This document shows positions 5,231 through 5,936 of a DNA stretch of 5,936 bases, piece after piece. This stretch comes from Chloroflexota bacterium (GTDB lineage: Bacteria > Chloroflexota > Dehalococcoidia > Lucifugimonadales > Lucifugimonadaceae), in NCBI GenBank assembly GCA_016189845.1, contig JACPRT010000106.1:1-5936 (forward strand), written 5' to 3'. Numbering within the stretch: the first letter of the stretch is position 1; each line of letters opens with the position of its first letter. The translations under genes and the position numbers were made by a program. The notes beneath the pieces are model-generated. The model was not told the DNA's origin. It did no database searches and saw only the letters and a list, made by a program, of their open reading frames with translations.

Positions 5231-5936
5231 GCGAGATTCATGACCTGACAATTGAGCAGGCGTCGGCGGCGATGACGCGGGGCAAACTTTCGTCGGTCCG
5301 GCTGACGGAGCACGTGCTCGAACGGATCGGACGCCTGGAGCCGGCTCTCAGGGCGTGGGAGACGGTTGATGCCGCCGGCGCTCTGGAGACGGCCCGGAGC
5401 ACCGATGCAGAGATGCGCGGGAGTGGCCCAAAGGGCCGTCTCCATGGCATCCCTGTCGGACTGAAGGACATCTATTACACAGCCGGGCTCCGGACGTCGA
5501 TGTCCTCGAAGGTTTTCAAAGACTTCGTTCCCGACTACGACTGCGCGTTCGTGGAACGCCTCAAAGCCGCAGGCGCGGTCGTAATCGGAAAGACCGTGAC
5601 GACCGAGTTCGCGACCGGCGACCCATCGCCGACGGTGAACCCGTGGCACGCGGGCCATACGCCCGGCGGTAGCAGCAGCGGCTCGGCCGTCGCCGTGGCG
5701 TCCCGGTCGGTGCCCGCGGCGTCCGGGTCGCAGACCGCGGGGTCCGTGGTGCGGCCAGCCGCGTACTGCGGGGTCGTGGGTTTCAAGCCGACCTACGGCG
5801 TCGTGTCCCGGTACGGGGTGTTCCCCTGTTCGTGGACGCTCGACACTCTCGGCTGGATGACGCGATCCGCGGCGGATGCGGCGATCGTCTTCGATGCGGT
5901 GGCCGGTTATGACCCCAGAGATCCGGGTTCGGCTGC
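5227..5936 (+). CDS. amidase-signature family enzyme, 3' end outside window
   Basis: Members of this family hydrolyse or transfer amide nitrogen through a Ser-cisSer-Lys triad. The visible part is 236 codons with no stop, about half of a typical 450-500-residue enzyme. Catalytic Lys80 is in HGIPVGLKD (73-81). The cis-Ser is Ser149 in TPGGSSSGS (145-153). The nucleophile is Ser173 in GSQTAGSVVRPAAYCG (167-182). The 149-to-173 spacing of 24 residues matches that of fatty acid amide hydrolase. GVVGFKPTYGVVSRYGV (182-198) follows. The N terminus LTIEQASAAMTRGKLSSV is the usual first helix. The GSQTAGS form is common in amidases of unknown substrate, so a GatA role cannot be claimed. It overlaps the upstream small gene by 4 bases. 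Substrate is unknown. Confidence 0.93.
   Translation, partial: MSEIHDLTIEQASAAMTRGKLSSVRLTEHVLERIGRLEPALRAWETVDAAGALETARSTDAEMRGSGPKGRLHGIPVGLKDIYYTAGLRTSMSSKVFKDFVPDYDCAFVERLKAAGAVVIGKTVTTEFATGDPSPTVNPWHAGHTPGGSSSGSAVAVASRSVPAASGSQTAGSVVRPAAYCGVVGFKPTYGVVSRYGVFPCSWTLDTLGWMTRSAADAAIVFDAVAGYDPRDPGSA

Overview
The window is a high-GC bacterial chromosome segment, all read on the + strand. It carries a translation and transcription housekeeping cluster followed by the start of an unrelated amidase pair. The order is tRNA-Tyr, tRNA-Thr, tuf, rpmG, secE, nusG, rplK, rplA, an L10 leader with an intrinsic terminator, rplJ, rplL, a small uncharacterised gene, and an amidase-signature enzyme cut by the window edge. 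I think the source is a member of Chloroflexota, perhaps an uncultured marine or soil Dehalococcoidia/SAR202-type lineage. This rests mainly on the EF-Tu switch I wording (GVTIAIQHVEY) and on the tuf-rpmG-secE-nusG order. It is recall-based inference, not a database result.

Positions 1-281 hold a possible -10 element and two tRNA genes with encoded CCA ends. The tRNAs probably lie in the same transcript as tuf, as in the tRNA-tufB operon of Escherichia coli. Positions 282-2495 hold EF-Tu, the zinc-ribbon form of L33 (only 55 residues), the SecE translocase subunit with a TTG start, and NusG two bases further on. A perfect 9-bp hairpin separates nusG from rplK. Positions 2535-3767 encode L11 and L1, the two proteins of the L1 stalk/GTPase-centre operon, with a structured 96-base spacer between them.

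Positions 3768-3954 are non-coding and hold the main regulatory element. It is a recognisable L10 leader (kink-turn wording GTAGACAGCGGG with CCCGCCGAGG), followed by a perfect 9-bp intrinsic terminator with a seven-T tract just before rplJ. This arrangement predicts feedback attenuation by the L10-L12 complex. rplJ and rplL follow, separated by two strong hairpins without T tracts.

The rpoB and rpoC genes that follow rplL in many bacteria are absent. Instead, 14 bases after rplL and with no visible terminator, there is an 80-residue protein of unknown function. Its stop overlaps by 4 bases the TTG start of an amidase with a complete Lys/cis-Ser/Ser triad. The pair may form a two-subunit amidase, but that is inference. 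I found no mobile element, CRISPR array or credible minus-strand gene. Nothing here is clearly a new biological system. The items most worth checking are the attenuator, the repeated CCCGAT-N3-ATCGGG hairpins, and the small-protein/amidase pair.
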